A stretch of 64,000 bases of DNA from Tumebacillus avium. Lineage in GTDB: Bacteria > Bacillota > Bacilli > Tumebacillales > Tumebacillaceae. Position 1 is the first letter of the stretch; each line of letters starts with the position of its first letter. The notes under the pieces are model-generated. The model was given only the letters and a program-made list of their open reading frames with translations. It searched no databases and had not been told where the DNA came from. The DNA lies in the NCBI RefSeq assembly GCF_002162355.1, contig NZ_CP021434.1, forward strand, positions 3,898,001-3,962,000, in the 5' to 3' direction. A program made the position numbers and the translations under genes. This document shows, piece by piece, positions 53,501-61,562 of the stretch.

Positions 53501-54432
53501 AGTTTTTCATGAACGAACTGGCCGAAGTCTACGCGGCACAGATCGAGCAGCGCGAACCGCAGCTGCCGGAAGTGACGCTGGGCTTTGCCGACATCGCCAA
53601 GTGGGAGCAGGACGCGCTGCAAGGCGATGTGCTGGAGCAGAAGCTGGACTACTGGAAAGAGCAGCTCGCCGGGAAGCTCACCCCGCTGGATCTGCCGACC
53701 GACCGTCCGCGCAAGGAAGGGCAGACCCATACGGGCGCACAGTTCAAGCGCTGGCTGCCGGGCGAACTGGTGCCGCCGCTGCAAGAGCTGGCCCGCCGTG
53801 AAGGGGTGTCGCTGTACATGCTGCTGCTCGCCGCCTTTAACGTGCTGCTGTTCCGCACCACCGGGCAAACCGATCTGGCAGTCGGCTCCCCAAGCGCCGG
53901 ACGGGAGCGGGCGGAGACGGAAAATGTGTTTGGCTTTTTCGTCAACACCTTGGTGCTGCGCAGCGATTTGGCAGGCAGCCCGACGTTTGCCGAGCTGGTG
54001 CACCGCGTGCGCGAAGTGACGCTCGATGCGCTGGCCCATCAAGAGGTGCCGTTTGAGCGCCTGCTGGAGCTGCAGCCGCAGACCGACCGCCGCTATGCGC
54101 CCTTGATCCAGGCGATGTTTGTGCTGCAGGATGTCGGATTCTCCAAGCGGGAACTGACCGGCATGGTCTGGGAGCTGGTCGAATTTGACCTCGGCATTGC
54201 CAAATTTGACCTCACGTTGTATGTGGAAGAGACGGAGGACGGGCTGAAAGCGATGGCCGAATATAACACCGACCTGTTTGACGCGGCGACGATCGACCGT
54301 CTGCTGCAGCAGTGGCAGGGCTTGTTGGAAAGCATCGCCGAAGACCCGCACCGGGCGATCGGCGAACTGCCGATGCAAAGCGCAGCCGAGGTGTCGCTGA
54401 CCGACGATGAATTTGATGAACTGTTCATGTAA
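47563..54432 (+). CDS. NRPS, two modules: C-remnant-A-PCP-C-A-PCP-C
   Basis: 2289 residues. GTG 47563 follows TAGGAGGAGG, 12 bases after the previous stop. Residues 1-185 resemble only the last part of a condensation domain (LRILLTVFQMLLHRYTSEEE, FLSNLPLLTEQEQREL). A1 (about 195-680) has YTSGSTGKPKAVMVEH and MYGPTEASIICTTH, code D-V-F-S-L-G-M-I-I-K. PCP1 is GGNSLLATQV, Ser about 731. C1 (about 785-1215) has MPHIAADGWS: Pro replaces the first His of HHxxxDG, while the catalytic second His stays. A2 (about 1240-1740) has code D-I-F-S-F-G-L-I-L-K. PCP2 is GGHSLL, Ser about 1787. C2 (about 1840-2265) has HHIIADGWS. The tail ends DDEFDELFM. Both A domains share the same unusual VPSxMRQ segment and look duplicated. 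Substrates unknown, probably hydrophobic. A terminator follows. Confidence 0.95.
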   Translation: MEQTLQTLPFVQMPSDLPRSTHYLTAEYTLTLPSALHQELLEVSENMGKSELRILLTVFQMLLHRYTSEEEIAVLTLDGEHGAAALSASVSAASSLLDLLEAGQMQTVQLSSDGARPLLLDCPGGKVRWTYDGNRYSQALIERMGSHYLQLLQGALREPRTFLSNLPLLTEQEQRELTADESLLTGGDTMLLHLQVEAQAQRFPDKVALEFQGSKMTYRELSERSNRLAHELQARGIGPDVLVGLYLERTLDVVVAVLGILKAGGAYVPLDPKLPLERIRFMLEDADAKVLVTKQRLLDTVPELANIAVVLDRDEERIGGMPATLPACGAEGHHLAYLIYTSGSTGKPKAVMVEHRNVISTLEAAIATFGYTPDDVTPFIASLAFDVSLFEMFNTLTTGGTTVILTQEEVLDFPRLIEKMKSYTIVHTVPSVMRQICEAILERGESPEAYASMRLLLVGGDVVAPDLLERMHAAFPNAQVYVMYGPTEASIICTTHSVKRLAKSEGYAIGKRLSNAWLRIYDGQQNLMPLGMPGELYIGGNGVARGYRGREDLTFEKFVEIDGMRWYRTGDLVRRLTDGTIDFLGRIDNQVKIRGFRIEIGEIETRLAAHDAVNETLVMARDDFAGEKQLVAYVVTHSGAPVPASELREHLQMTLPYYMVPSAFVFLEEFPLNNNGKIDRKLLPEPVWNSEQEYEAARNQTEELLVTVYSEVLRAGRIGIRDSFFDLGGNSLLATQVISRVRRACGVELLQKHVLDAPTVAGLAETVQNLQNSGGELKYPPIERIARDGALQLSYAQQRMWFLDEMGGASGLYNVAYALRLQGIPNLVALHSSLATVIEAHEPLRTTYQEIDGVLQQVIDPWDTFERWEVDIRFRGKPDYPEDVMRFLSEEAQRPFDLTKDLALRAVYLEVTDDESLLLLTMPHIAADGWSMGVILEEFAEYYAQYLNGDRWPHQHEIEYVDFAVWQREFLQGAVLDEQLAYWKQKLSGAPALLELPLDKPRPAVQSHRGAVEFLHLDAKLTAQLEALARKGNATLYMVLLTAFQILLYRYTGQTDLPVGSPIAGRHYPGVEKLVGLFVNTLVMRGDVTGNPTALELLNRVRELTTEAYQHQDLPFDKLVEELQPERDLSYLPLCQTFFALQNMPMAEFSAHLLQASPFDLELSVAKFDLAVVMEERQGKLMARFEYATDLFEAETIRRMKGHFAELLRGIAEEPERRVSELPLLTEEERAELLAGVTDYPEPSRAAYQMFERQAEKTPDAPALLMAGDTMSYQELNAKANALAHYLRTLGVGAETRVALFLERSFDVAVAMLAVHKAGGAYVPLDPKHPAERIQFMLEDAQAAVVITHRGLEQRLPETGAQLLVIERDWQRIADNHPHTNPCIGSAGSDLAYLLYTSGSTGRPKAVMVEQRNLASTLEASVEEFGFRAGDVMPWTASVAFDIAQFELFCPLLVGGTTVILPEEILLDFPRLADEVKGFTAMFAVPSLMRQLVLSMREEGRDPADYAQMRLLFCGGDAVYADLLEMLHESFPHADAYVLYGPTEGTILCTQYLAPRGQLSARTMLGTNLKNANIRLCDPHGNLVPTGVPGELVLGGTGVARGYRGQGELTAEKFVEADGARWYLTGDSVRRLPDGTLEFLGRLDNQVKIRGFRIEIGEIEAVLARQAEVAEAVVIVREDIPGDKRLAAYVVTKGEAAADELRRHLKAALPEYMVPSAFVFLEEFPLNPNGKIDRKNLPRPAEDAIERTAGSQARTQEEELVGGVFAQVLDLPSVGRDDHFFALGGHSLLATQAVSRLRKLFGVDLPVKALFGAPTVEGLAAEIKRLGRGVELPPISRADRNAALPLSFNQRRLWFIEQVQNSDGLYHIPLLIRMQGELNHEALEQSLHKLALRHEALRTVFVEVDGEPMQRVHDAIALPLHVHTGLSEAELMPVVRTESKRPFDLARGPLVRADLYILQNGEQYMLLNLHHIIADGWSVEFFMNELAEVYAAQIEQREPQLPEVTLGFADIAKWEQDALQGDVLEQKLDYWKEQLAGKLTPLDLPTDRPRKEGQTHTGAQFKRWLPGELVPPLQELARREGVSLYMLLLAAFNVLLFRTTGQTDLAVGSPSAGRERAETENVFGFFVNTLVLRSDLAGSPTFAELVHRVREVTLDALAHQEVPFERLLELQPQTDRRYAPLIQAMFVLQDVGFSKRELTGMVWELVEFDLGIAKFDLTLYVEETEDGLKAMAEYNTDLFDAATIDRLLQQWQGLLESIAEDPHRAIGELPMQSAAEVSLTDDEFDELFM

Positions 54433-54445
54433 GTTAAAGTGGTAA

Positions 54446-54477
54446 AAAAGGAGCAGCCTGTAAAGGCTGCCCCTTTT
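54446..54477 (+). terminator. Intrinsic terminator inside the NRPS cluster
   Basis: AAAAGG-A-GCAGCC / GGCTGC-C-CCTTTT hairpin, 14 bases after the stop codon of the preceding synthetase. It implies at least two transcription units in the cluster. Confidence 0.8.
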
Positions 54478-54549
54478 ATGCCCGCAAATCTATTATTTTA
54501 AGCAGGGTTTCTATTTACGCTCGAAGAAGTATTATCGTCGACAAGTAAT

Positions 54550-54581
54550 TTGAATAATGTACAGAAAATTTCCGATACACT
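54550..54581 (+). promoter_or_regulatory. Weak candidate promoter for the downstream NRPS genes
   Basis: TTGAAT (54550-54555) and TACACT (54576-54581) separated by 20 bases, in an AT-rich spacer of 185 bases between a terminator and the next gene. Spacing is longer than ideal. Confidence 0.35.
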
Positions 54582-54617
54582 ACAATTCCGGCTGCTTTGA
54601 TTGAAGGAGGCTGTACA

Positions 54618-57600
54618 ATGCTGCAGTTGCCAACCGTTCGCATTCGAGCTGCGAACCTTTACGCTGGCAAAACACACACTATTCAGATCTCGGACGAGTT
54701 GTGCGCACACCTGCAAGGGCAGGAAGGGGCGGCGCATATGGCGATCTTCCTGCACCGCTATTCAGGTGAAGAGCAGATTGCGGTCAGTTGGCAAGGCGAA
54801 TTGCTGTCTTGGCAGATCACCGGCGAGATGACGGTGAGCGACGTGTCAGGCACGGCAAGACGGGCCGACGCCGCCTCTGGCGAACCTGTGCAAGTCCTGT
54901 TCTCCGTGCAGGAACATGGAACAGATTCCAATTCAGCAGATTCCGCCGCAGCGGATCTCGCTTTTCATATCGCAAAAGGAACCTTGAGGCTGACATATAA
55001 CGCGGCAAAACTTGCGGAATCGGCAGCCGCTAGCATGGCGCGGCATTTTGTCACGCTGGTGCAGGCGGCCATCGCTGATCCGCAGCTCCAGGTGAAAGAC
55101 CTGCCTCTGTTGGGAGCGGATGAGCAGCAGCAACTGCTGAGCGCGTGGAACGACACCGCGCTGACCGTGCCGCCGCTGTGCAATCTGCACGAGCTGTTCG
55201 CGGAGCAGGCTGCCACCACGCCGGATGCGACCGCTGTGGTCTGTGGGGGAGAGTCGCTGACGTTTGCCGCGCTGAACGCAAAAGCAAACCGGCTGGCCCA
55301 CCGCCTGCAGCGACTCGGCATCGGACCGGAACAGACGGTGGGGCTCTGCATGGAGACCGGGCTTGACCTGATCACCGCCCTGCTTGCCGTCTGGAAGGCG
55401 GGCGGCGCATACGTACCGGTCGATCCGGCCTATCCGAAAGACCGCAAAGCGTTTGTGCTCTCCGATGCCTCCGTCACTGTCCTGCTCACCCAAAGCAGCC
55501 TGAAAGGTGCACTGCCTGAACATGAGGCGACCGAATTGCACCTGGACCGGCTGTGGGACGAGCTGGCGGCCGAATCTGTAGAGAATCCGCTTTGCGCCGC
55601 ACAGCCGCACCATCTTGCCTACATCATCTACACCTCCGGTTCGACCGGCCGGCCAAAAGGCGTGGAGATCGAGCAGGCCGCTTTGTTCCATCATCTGCAC
55701 GCGATCAAGCATGCCGTCTACGGCAACCATCCTGCGCGACCGATGCAGGTGGCGCTGAACTCTTCGGTGGCGTTTGACGCGTCGCTTGCGCAGATCGAAA
55801 TGATACTCCAAGGGCACACTCTGCATCTGCTTCCTGACGAGGTGCGCCACGATCCGCAGCAGCTCGTGGCGTATGTGCGACAGGAAGGGATCGACGTGCT
55901 GGACGGCACGCCGTCGCAGATTCGATTGCTTTTGAACGCCGGATTGTTAGAAAAAGGGCAGGGAGCGCCGTCGATCATGCTGGTCGGCGGGGAAGCGATG
56001 GACGAGGCGATGTGGGCAGCGTTTGCAGACGCGCCGGAAACGGTCTGCTACAACGTCTACGGCCCGACGGAAAACACGGTCGACGCTTTGTTCTGCCGCG
56101 TATCGCATGACCATGCCGAACCGACGCTCGGCCGCCCGATCCCAAACGTGCAGGCGTACATTCTCGACCCGTACCTCAACCCGGTGCCGGTCGGCGTGCC
56201 GGGCGAACTGCACATCGGCGGGAAAAGTCTGGCCCGCGGCTACCTGAACCGCCCGGAGCTGACGGCGGAGAAGTTTATCCCGCACCCGTTTCCGGCAGAA
56301 GAAGGCGCGCGCCTGTACAAGACGGGCGACCTCGCCTGCTTCCGCGAAGACGGCACGATCGACTTCCTCGGCCGCATCGACGATCAGGTCAAGCTGAACG
56401 GCTTTCGCATCGAGCTGTCGGAGATCGAAGCGGTCACGGCCCAGCATCCGTCCGTTCGTGACGCGGTGGTGCTCGTGCGCGAAGACGAGCCTGGCCTGAA
56501 GCGTCTGGTCGCCTATGTGACGACAGACGGGAGAGCGCTGACCGGCCGCGAGCTGAAAGCGTATCTGCGCGACCTGCTGCCGAAGTACATGGTGCCGTCC
56601 GCGCTTGTGGTGCTGGACGCCCTGCCGCTCACGGTGAACGGCAAGCTGGATAAAAAAGCGCTTCCGGCGCCCGACCTCGCGCTCCTCGCTGACGAAGAGT
56701 ACATCGCACCGCGCAATGGGGTCGAAGAGCTGACCGCCGAGATTTTTGGCAGTCTGTTGGGACTTGGGCAGGTCGGAATTCACGATGATTTCTTTGACCT
56801 CGGCGGCAACTCGCTGTCGGCGGCGCAAGTCGTGTCCCGCCTGCGCAACGCCTTTGGCGTAGAGCTGTCGGTAAGGACGCTGTTTGAAGCCCCAAGCGTG
56901 GCGCAACTGGCGGAAAAAGTGCAACGGGAGCGCAGCGAGTCGTCCGACCTGCATCTGCCACCGATCACCCGCAGCGAACGCGCGGCGCAACTGCCGCTGT
57001 CCTTCGCCCAGCAGCGCATGTGGTTCATCGACCAACTGGAGCAAAACAGCGCTCTGTACAACATCCCGACGGCGATGCGCCTGACCGGGCCGCTCGATGA
57101 AGCCATATTAAAGCAAAGCGTCGATCAAATCGTCGAGCGCCACGAAGGGCTGCGCACGACTTTCGGATACGCAGGCGAACAACCGGTGCAGGTGATCCTG
57201 TCTGCGCCGCCCGAGGGGATTTTTTCCGTCACCGATCTCAGCGGATGGGCAGACGACCGGGAAGCGGAAGCCTTGCGCGTGATCCAGGCGGCGGTCGAAG
57301 CGCCGTTTGATCTGCAAAAAGGCCCCTTGTTGCGCGTCGTGCTGGTGCGGCTGTCCGATGGGGAGCATGTGCTGCTCGTCAACATCCACCACAGCGTGGC
57401 GGACGGCTGGTCGCTCGGCGTGTTCACCGAAGAGCTGGCCGCGTTTTACAAGGCGCTGGCGACAGGCGGGGAGGCGAACTTGCCAGAGCTGCCCGTTCAG
57501 TACGCCGACTATGCGCTCTGGCAGCGCGAATGGCTGCAGGGGAAGGTGCTCGACGCTCAGATCGGCTATTGGAAGCAACAGCTCGACGGTGCCCCGCCCG

Positions 57601-60600
57601 TGTTCCAGATGCCGACCGACCGCCCGCGTCCCGCTGTGCAGTCGTATCGCGGGGCGACCGAGTATTTCACCATACCGCTCGCGGTCGCCGAGCAGTTGAA
57701 GCTCCTGTCCAAACGGGAAGGCGTGTCGCTTTACATGACCTTGCTGGCGGCGTTTCACGCGCTCTTGTTCCGCTACTCCGGGCAGGACGACATCTCCGTC
57801 GGCTCGCCCGTTGCGGGACGCCATCGCGGGGAGATCGAAGAACTGATCGGCTTTTTCGTCAACACGCTGGTCATGCGGACACAGCTGTCGGGGGACATGA
57901 CGTTTGCCGACCTGCTGCACCAGGTGCGCGAAGTGACGTTGAACGCGTTTGCTCATCAGGACGTACCGTTCGACAAACTGGTCGAAGAGCTGGCTCCAGA
58001 GCGCGATCTGAGCTACTCGCCCCTGTTTCAAGTGCTGTTCGTGCTGCAAAACGCCAAGTACGAAACGGTGCAGTTCCCGGGCCTCGCGACCGAAGAGTTT
58101 TTCGTCGACAGCGGCACGGCTAAATTTGACCTGACCCTGCAGATGCAAGAGGAGGCGCACGGCCTCGTCGCATCGCTCGAATACAGCACCGACCTGTTTG
58201 ACGCCGCAACGATCAAGCGGATGGTCGTGCATTTTCAAAATCTCTTCGCGGCGATCGTCGCAGCGCCGCAGGAAAAGATCGGCAAGCTGCCGATGTTAAC
58301 CCCTGCCGAAGAGCATCAGCTGCTCGTCGAGTGGAACGACACGGCGATGCCGTATCCGCAAGACAAGTGTATTCACCAGCTCTTTGAAGAGTTTGCAGCG
58401 AAAACGCCGGAGAAGATCGCCTTGGTCTTCCGCGACCAGGAGCTGACCTACCGCGAGTTGAACGAGCGCTCCAACCAGTTGGCCCATCATTTGCAAAAAC
58501 TTGGTGTGGGCGCGGAGACGATCGTCGGGATCTGTCTCGAACGGTCGATCGAGATGGTGATCGGCCTGCTGGGCATCTTGAAAGCGGGCGGCGCGTTTGT
58601 CGCGCTCGACCCCGCTTATCCGCAAGACCGCCTCGCGTTGATCATGGAGGACACGGCGATTCCGTTTGTCGTCACCCAATCGACCGTACAAGATGTGTTG
58701 CCGCCGCATGAGGGCAGGCTGATCCTGCTCGATGGAGACCGTGCGCTGCTCGATGCTGAACCTACGTCCAATCCGGACAGCGGCGTTGGCCCGGACAACT
58801 TGATCTATCTGATCTACACATCCGGCTCCACGGGACGTCCGAAAGCGATCGCGATGCGCCATCAGCCGCTGACGAACATGACGTGGTGGCAGATCGGCAC
58901 GTTTGCTTATACGGGACCGGCCCGCGTGTTGCAGTTCGCGTCGCTCAACTTCGACGTTTCCTATCAGGAGCTGTTCACGACGTTCTACCTCGGCGGCACG
59001 GTGATCATCCCCGACGAGGAGACGCGCCGCGACTCGCATCAGCTGTTGAACCTGATCGTCGAGCGGAAGATCGAGCGGATCTTCCTGCCGTTTATCCTGC
59101 TGACCCAGCTCGCCGAAGTGGGGGAAAGCGGCGGTCCGCTGCCGCAGCACCTCCGCGAGATCATCACCGCAGGCGAACAGCTGCAGATGACTGCGCATAT
59201 CGTCTCCTGGCTGCGCAAGCTCGGCTGCCCGCTGCACAACCAGTACGGCCCGTCGGAAGCGCATGTTGTCACCTACATCACCTTGACCGGCGATCCGGGT
59301 ACATGGCCCGCGCTTCCTCCGGTCGGCAAGCCGCTTGGCAACACGCAGATCTATGTGCTGGACCCGTACATGCGCCCCGTGCCGATCGGCGTCTCCGGCG
59401 AAGTGTATGTCGGCGGCGACTGCCTGGCACGCGGCTATCTGAACCGCGAAGAACTGACCGCTGAAAAATTTATCCCCGATCCGTTTTCCCAGCGTCCGGG
59501 CGCACGCCTGTACCAGACGGGGGACATCGCACGCTGGCTGTCAGACGGCAATCTGGAGTACATGGGCCGCGCCGACGATCAGGTGAAGATACGCGGCTTC
59601 CGCGTCGAGCCGGGCGAGATCACAGCGGTGCTCGGCAAGCATCCCGCCTTGAAAGAGGTGGCGGTGCTGGCCCGCGAAGACCAGCCCGGCCACAAACGCC
59701 TCGTCGCTTATGTCGTGCCGCAAGAGCCGGACGTCGCGCCGACGGTCGCTGACATGTCAGCGTACATCCTCGAAACGCTGCCGAAGCACATGGTGCCGTC
59801 CGCTTTCGTGGTGATGGACAAGCTGCCCCTGACCCACAACGGCAAGCTGGAGCGCAAAGCGCTACCCGTGCCGGAGCAGGTGCGTTCGGGCCTTGATGCT
59901 GATTACAAAGCGCCGCGCACGCCGGTCGAAGAGATCGTCGCCGGATCGTGGGCGCAGGTGCTGGGGTATGAGCAGGTCGGGATCGACGACAACTTCTTTG
60001 AGCTTGGCGGACATTCGCTGCTGGCGACGCAAGTGGTCACGCGGATGCGAAATGCGTTCAAGATCGAGTTGCCGGTGCGCACGATCTTCCAGGCGCCGAC
60101 GGTAGCCCTGTTGGCCGAGAAGATCGAAGAGATCGCGCATGGCGGGGAAAAAGAGCTCCCGCCGCTGACGAAGATCTCCCGCGCCGGCGACCTCGCCTTG
60201 TCGTATGCCCAGCAGCGGCTGTGGTTTTTCGATCAGCTGTCTGACGAAGGGGCGCTGTATAACGTCCCGACCCTTTTGAAGCTGTCCGGGACGCTGAACG
60301 TGGAAGCTCTGCAAGGGAGCCTGAACGAGATCGTAAAGCGTCACGATGCGCTTCGCACGACGTTCCATGAAAAGGACGGCGAGCCGATGCAGGTGATTCA
60401 GCCGCCGCACGAGGTGCCTTTTGTCGTCGAGGATCTGACGCATGGGGGCAGCCGGGCGGAGGAAGAGGCGCTGCAGCTGGCAAAAGGCGCGGCTAGCCAG
60501 CCGTTTGACTTGGCACATGGCCCGGTGCTCCGGGTACACGTGTACCGCACCGGCGAGAGGGAGCATCTGATGCTGCTGAACATGCATCACATCGTCTCGG

Positions 60601-61547
60601 ACGGCTGGTCGATCGGCGTGTTCCTGCAAGAGCTGGCGGCGCTGTATGAAGCGTTCCTGCAAGGGAAGGCGTCGCCGCTGCCGGAGCTGGCTCTGCAATA
60701 TGTTGACTTCGCGGCGTGGCAGCGCAACTGGCTGCAAGGCGAGGTGCTGGAAGAGCAACTGGCGTTTTGGCGCAAACAGCTCCACGGCCCGCTGCCGGTG
60801 CTGGAGCTCCCGACCGATTTTCCGCGCGGGGCGTCCCCGACCTATCACGGGCTGACCTCGTCGCTGGTGCTGCCCGAGGAGCTGCACCAAGGGCTGAATG
60901 AGTTGGCGAAGCGCGAAGGCTTGTCCTTGTACATGCTGCTGCTCGCCGCCTACAAAACGCTCTTGCACCGCCTGACCGGGCAGCACGACCTGCTCGTCGG
61001 GTCACCGATCGCCAACCGCAACCGGGCGGAGATCGAAGGGATGATCGGCTTTTTCGTCAACACGCTGGTCGTGCGCACGAACCTCGCCGACAACCCGAGA
61101 TTTGCCGATGTGGCGCAGTCGGTGCGCGACACGGCGCTGGAAGCGTACGCCTATCAGGACGTGCCGTTTGACAAGCTGGTCGAACTGCACCCTGACCGCG
61201 ACCCGCGCTTCTCGCCGCTGTTCCAGACGATGTTTGTTCTGCAAAATACGCCGTCGCAAGTCACCGAACTGCCGGAGCTGACGATGAGCCGCCTGACGCT
61301 GGACAACGACGTCGCCAAGTTCGACCTGACCTTGTATATGGAGGAAAAGGCGGACGGGCTGACGGCAGAGTTGGAGTACAACACCGATCTGTTTGCGGAA
61401 GGCACGATCACGCGCCTGCTCAAGCAGTGGCATACCCTGCTGCAAAGCATTGTGGAAGATCCAAACCAGCGCATCCTGGCTCTGCCGCTCACAGCGGGAG
61501 ACGATGTCGGGCTCGATGAAGAAGAACTGGATGAGCTGTTCATATAA
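54618..61547 (+). CDS. NRPS, two modules: C-remnant-A-PCP-C-A-PCP-C
   Basis: 2309 residues. ATG 54618 follows AAGGAGG at seven bases; an in-frame TTG at 54597 lies upstream of that site. Residues 1-185 are a short remnant of a condensation-domain C-lobe (MAIFLHRYSGEEQIAVSWQG, QVKDLPLLGADEQQQL). A1 (about 190-690) has YNVYGPTENTVDALF, code D-A-A-S-L-G-V-V-D-K, nearest to Glu/Gln codes. PCP1 is GGNSLSAAQV, Ser about 732. C1 has HHSVADGWS. A2 (about 1240-1745) has HNQYGPSEAHVVTYI, code D-V-Q-F-I-A-Q-V-V-K, resembling proline codes except at one or two positions. PCP2 is GGHSLLATQV, Ser about 1800. C2 has HHIVSDGWS. The tail ends DEEELDELFI. No epimerization domain. Codes were read by eye and are tentative. 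Confidence 0.95.
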   Translation: MLQLPTVRIRAANLYAGKTHTIQISDELCAHLQGQEGAAHMAIFLHRYSGEEQIAVSWQGELLSWQITGEMTVSDVSGTARRADAASGEPVQVLFSVQEHGTDSNSADSAAADLAFHIAKGTLRLTYNAAKLAESAAASMARHFVTLVQAAIADPQLQVKDLPLLGADEQQQLLSAWNDTALTVPPLCNLHELFAEQAATTPDATAVVCGGESLTFAALNAKANRLAHRLQRLGIGPEQTVGLCMETGLDLITALLAVWKAGGAYVPVDPAYPKDRKAFVLSDASVTVLLTQSSLKGALPEHEATELHLDRLWDELAAESVENPLCAAQPHHLAYIIYTSGSTGRPKGVEIEQAALFHHLHAIKHAVYGNHPARPMQVALNSSVAFDASLAQIEMILQGHTLHLLPDEVRHDPQQLVAYVRQEGIDVLDGTPSQIRLLLNAGLLEKGQGAPSIMLVGGEAMDEAMWAAFADAPETVCYNVYGPTENTVDALFCRVSHDHAEPTLGRPIPNVQAYILDPYLNPVPVGVPGELHIGGKSLARGYLNRPELTAEKFIPHPFPAEEGARLYKTGDLACFREDGTIDFLGRIDDQVKLNGFRIELSEIEAVTAQHPSVRDAVVLVREDEPGLKRLVAYVTTDGRALTGRELKAYLRDLLPKYMVPSALVVLDALPLTVNGKLDKKALPAPDLALLADEEYIAPRNGVEELTAEIFGSLLGLGQVGIHDDFFDLGGNSLSAAQVVSRLRNAFGVELSVRTLFEAPSVAQLAEKVQRERSESSDLHLPPITRSERAAQLPLSFAQQRMWFIDQLEQNSALYNIPTAMRLTGPLDEAILKQSVDQIVERHEGLRTTFGYAGEQPVQVILSAPPEGIFSVTDLSGWADDREAEALRVIQAAVEAPFDLQKGPLLRVVLVRLSDGEHVLLVNIHHSVADGWSLGVFTEELAAFYKALATGGEANLPELPVQYADYALWQREWLQGKVLDAQIGYWKQQLDGAPPVFQMPTDRPRPAVQSYRGATEYFTIPLAVAEQLKLLSKREGVSLYMTLLAAFHALLFRYSGQDDISVGSPVAGRHRGEIEELIGFFVNTLVMRTQLSGDMTFADLLHQVREVTLNAFAHQDVPFDKLVEELAPERDLSYSPLFQVLFVLQNAKYETVQFPGLATEEFFVDSGTAKFDLTLQMQEEAHGLVASLEYSTDLFDAATIKRMVVHFQNLFAAIVAAPQEKIGKLPMLTPAEEHQLLVEWNDTAMPYPQDKCIHQLFEEFAAKTPEKIALVFRDQELTYRELNERSNQLAHHLQKLGVGAETIVGICLERSIEMVIGLLGILKAGGAFVALDPAYPQDRLALIMEDTAIPFVVTQSTVQDVLPPHEGRLILLDGDRALLDAEPTSNPDSGVGPDNLIYLIYTSGSTGRPKAIAMRHQPLTNMTWWQIGTFAYTGPARVLQFASLNFDVSYQELFTTFYLGGTVIIPDEETRRDSHQLLNLIVERKIERIFLPFILLTQLAEVGESGGPLPQHLREIITAGEQLQMTAHIVSWLRKLGCPLHNQYGPSEAHVVTYITLTGDPGTWPALPPVGKPLGNTQIYVLDPYMRPVPIGVSGEVYVGGDCLARGYLNREELTAEKFIPDPFSQRPGARLYQTGDIARWLSDGNLEYMGRADDQVKIRGFRVEPGEITAVLGKHPALKEVAVLAREDQPGHKRLVAYVVPQEPDVAPTVADMSAYILETLPKHMVPSAFVVMDKLPLTHNGKLERKALPVPEQVRSGLDADYKAPRTPVEEIVAGSWAQVLGYEQVGIDDNFFELGGHSLLATQVVTRMRNAFKIELPVRTIFQAPTVALLAEKIEEIAHGGEKELPPLTKISRAGDLALSYAQQRLWFFDQLSDEGALYNVPTLLKLSGTLNVEALQGSLNEIVKRHDALRTTFHEKDGEPMQVIQPPHEVPFVVEDLTHGGSRAEEEALQLAKGAASQPFDLAHGPVLRVHVYRTGEREHLMLLNMHHIVSDGWSIGVFLQELAALYEAFLQGKASPLPELALQYVDFAAWQRNWLQGEVLEEQLAFWRKQLHGPLPVLELPTDFPRGASPTYHGLTSSLVLPEELHQGLNELAKREGLSLYMLLLAAYKTLLHRLTGQHDLLVGSPIANRNRAEIEGMIGFFVNTLVVRTNLADNPRFADVAQSVRDTALEAYAYQDVPFDKLVELHPDRDPRFSPLFQTMFVLQNTPSQVTELPELTMSRLTLDNDVAKFDLTLYMEEKADGLTAELEYNTDLFAEGTITRLLKQWHTLLQSIVEDPNQRILALPLTAGDDVGLDEEELDELFI

Positions 61548-61562
61548 GAAGGGGGTTTCTCG

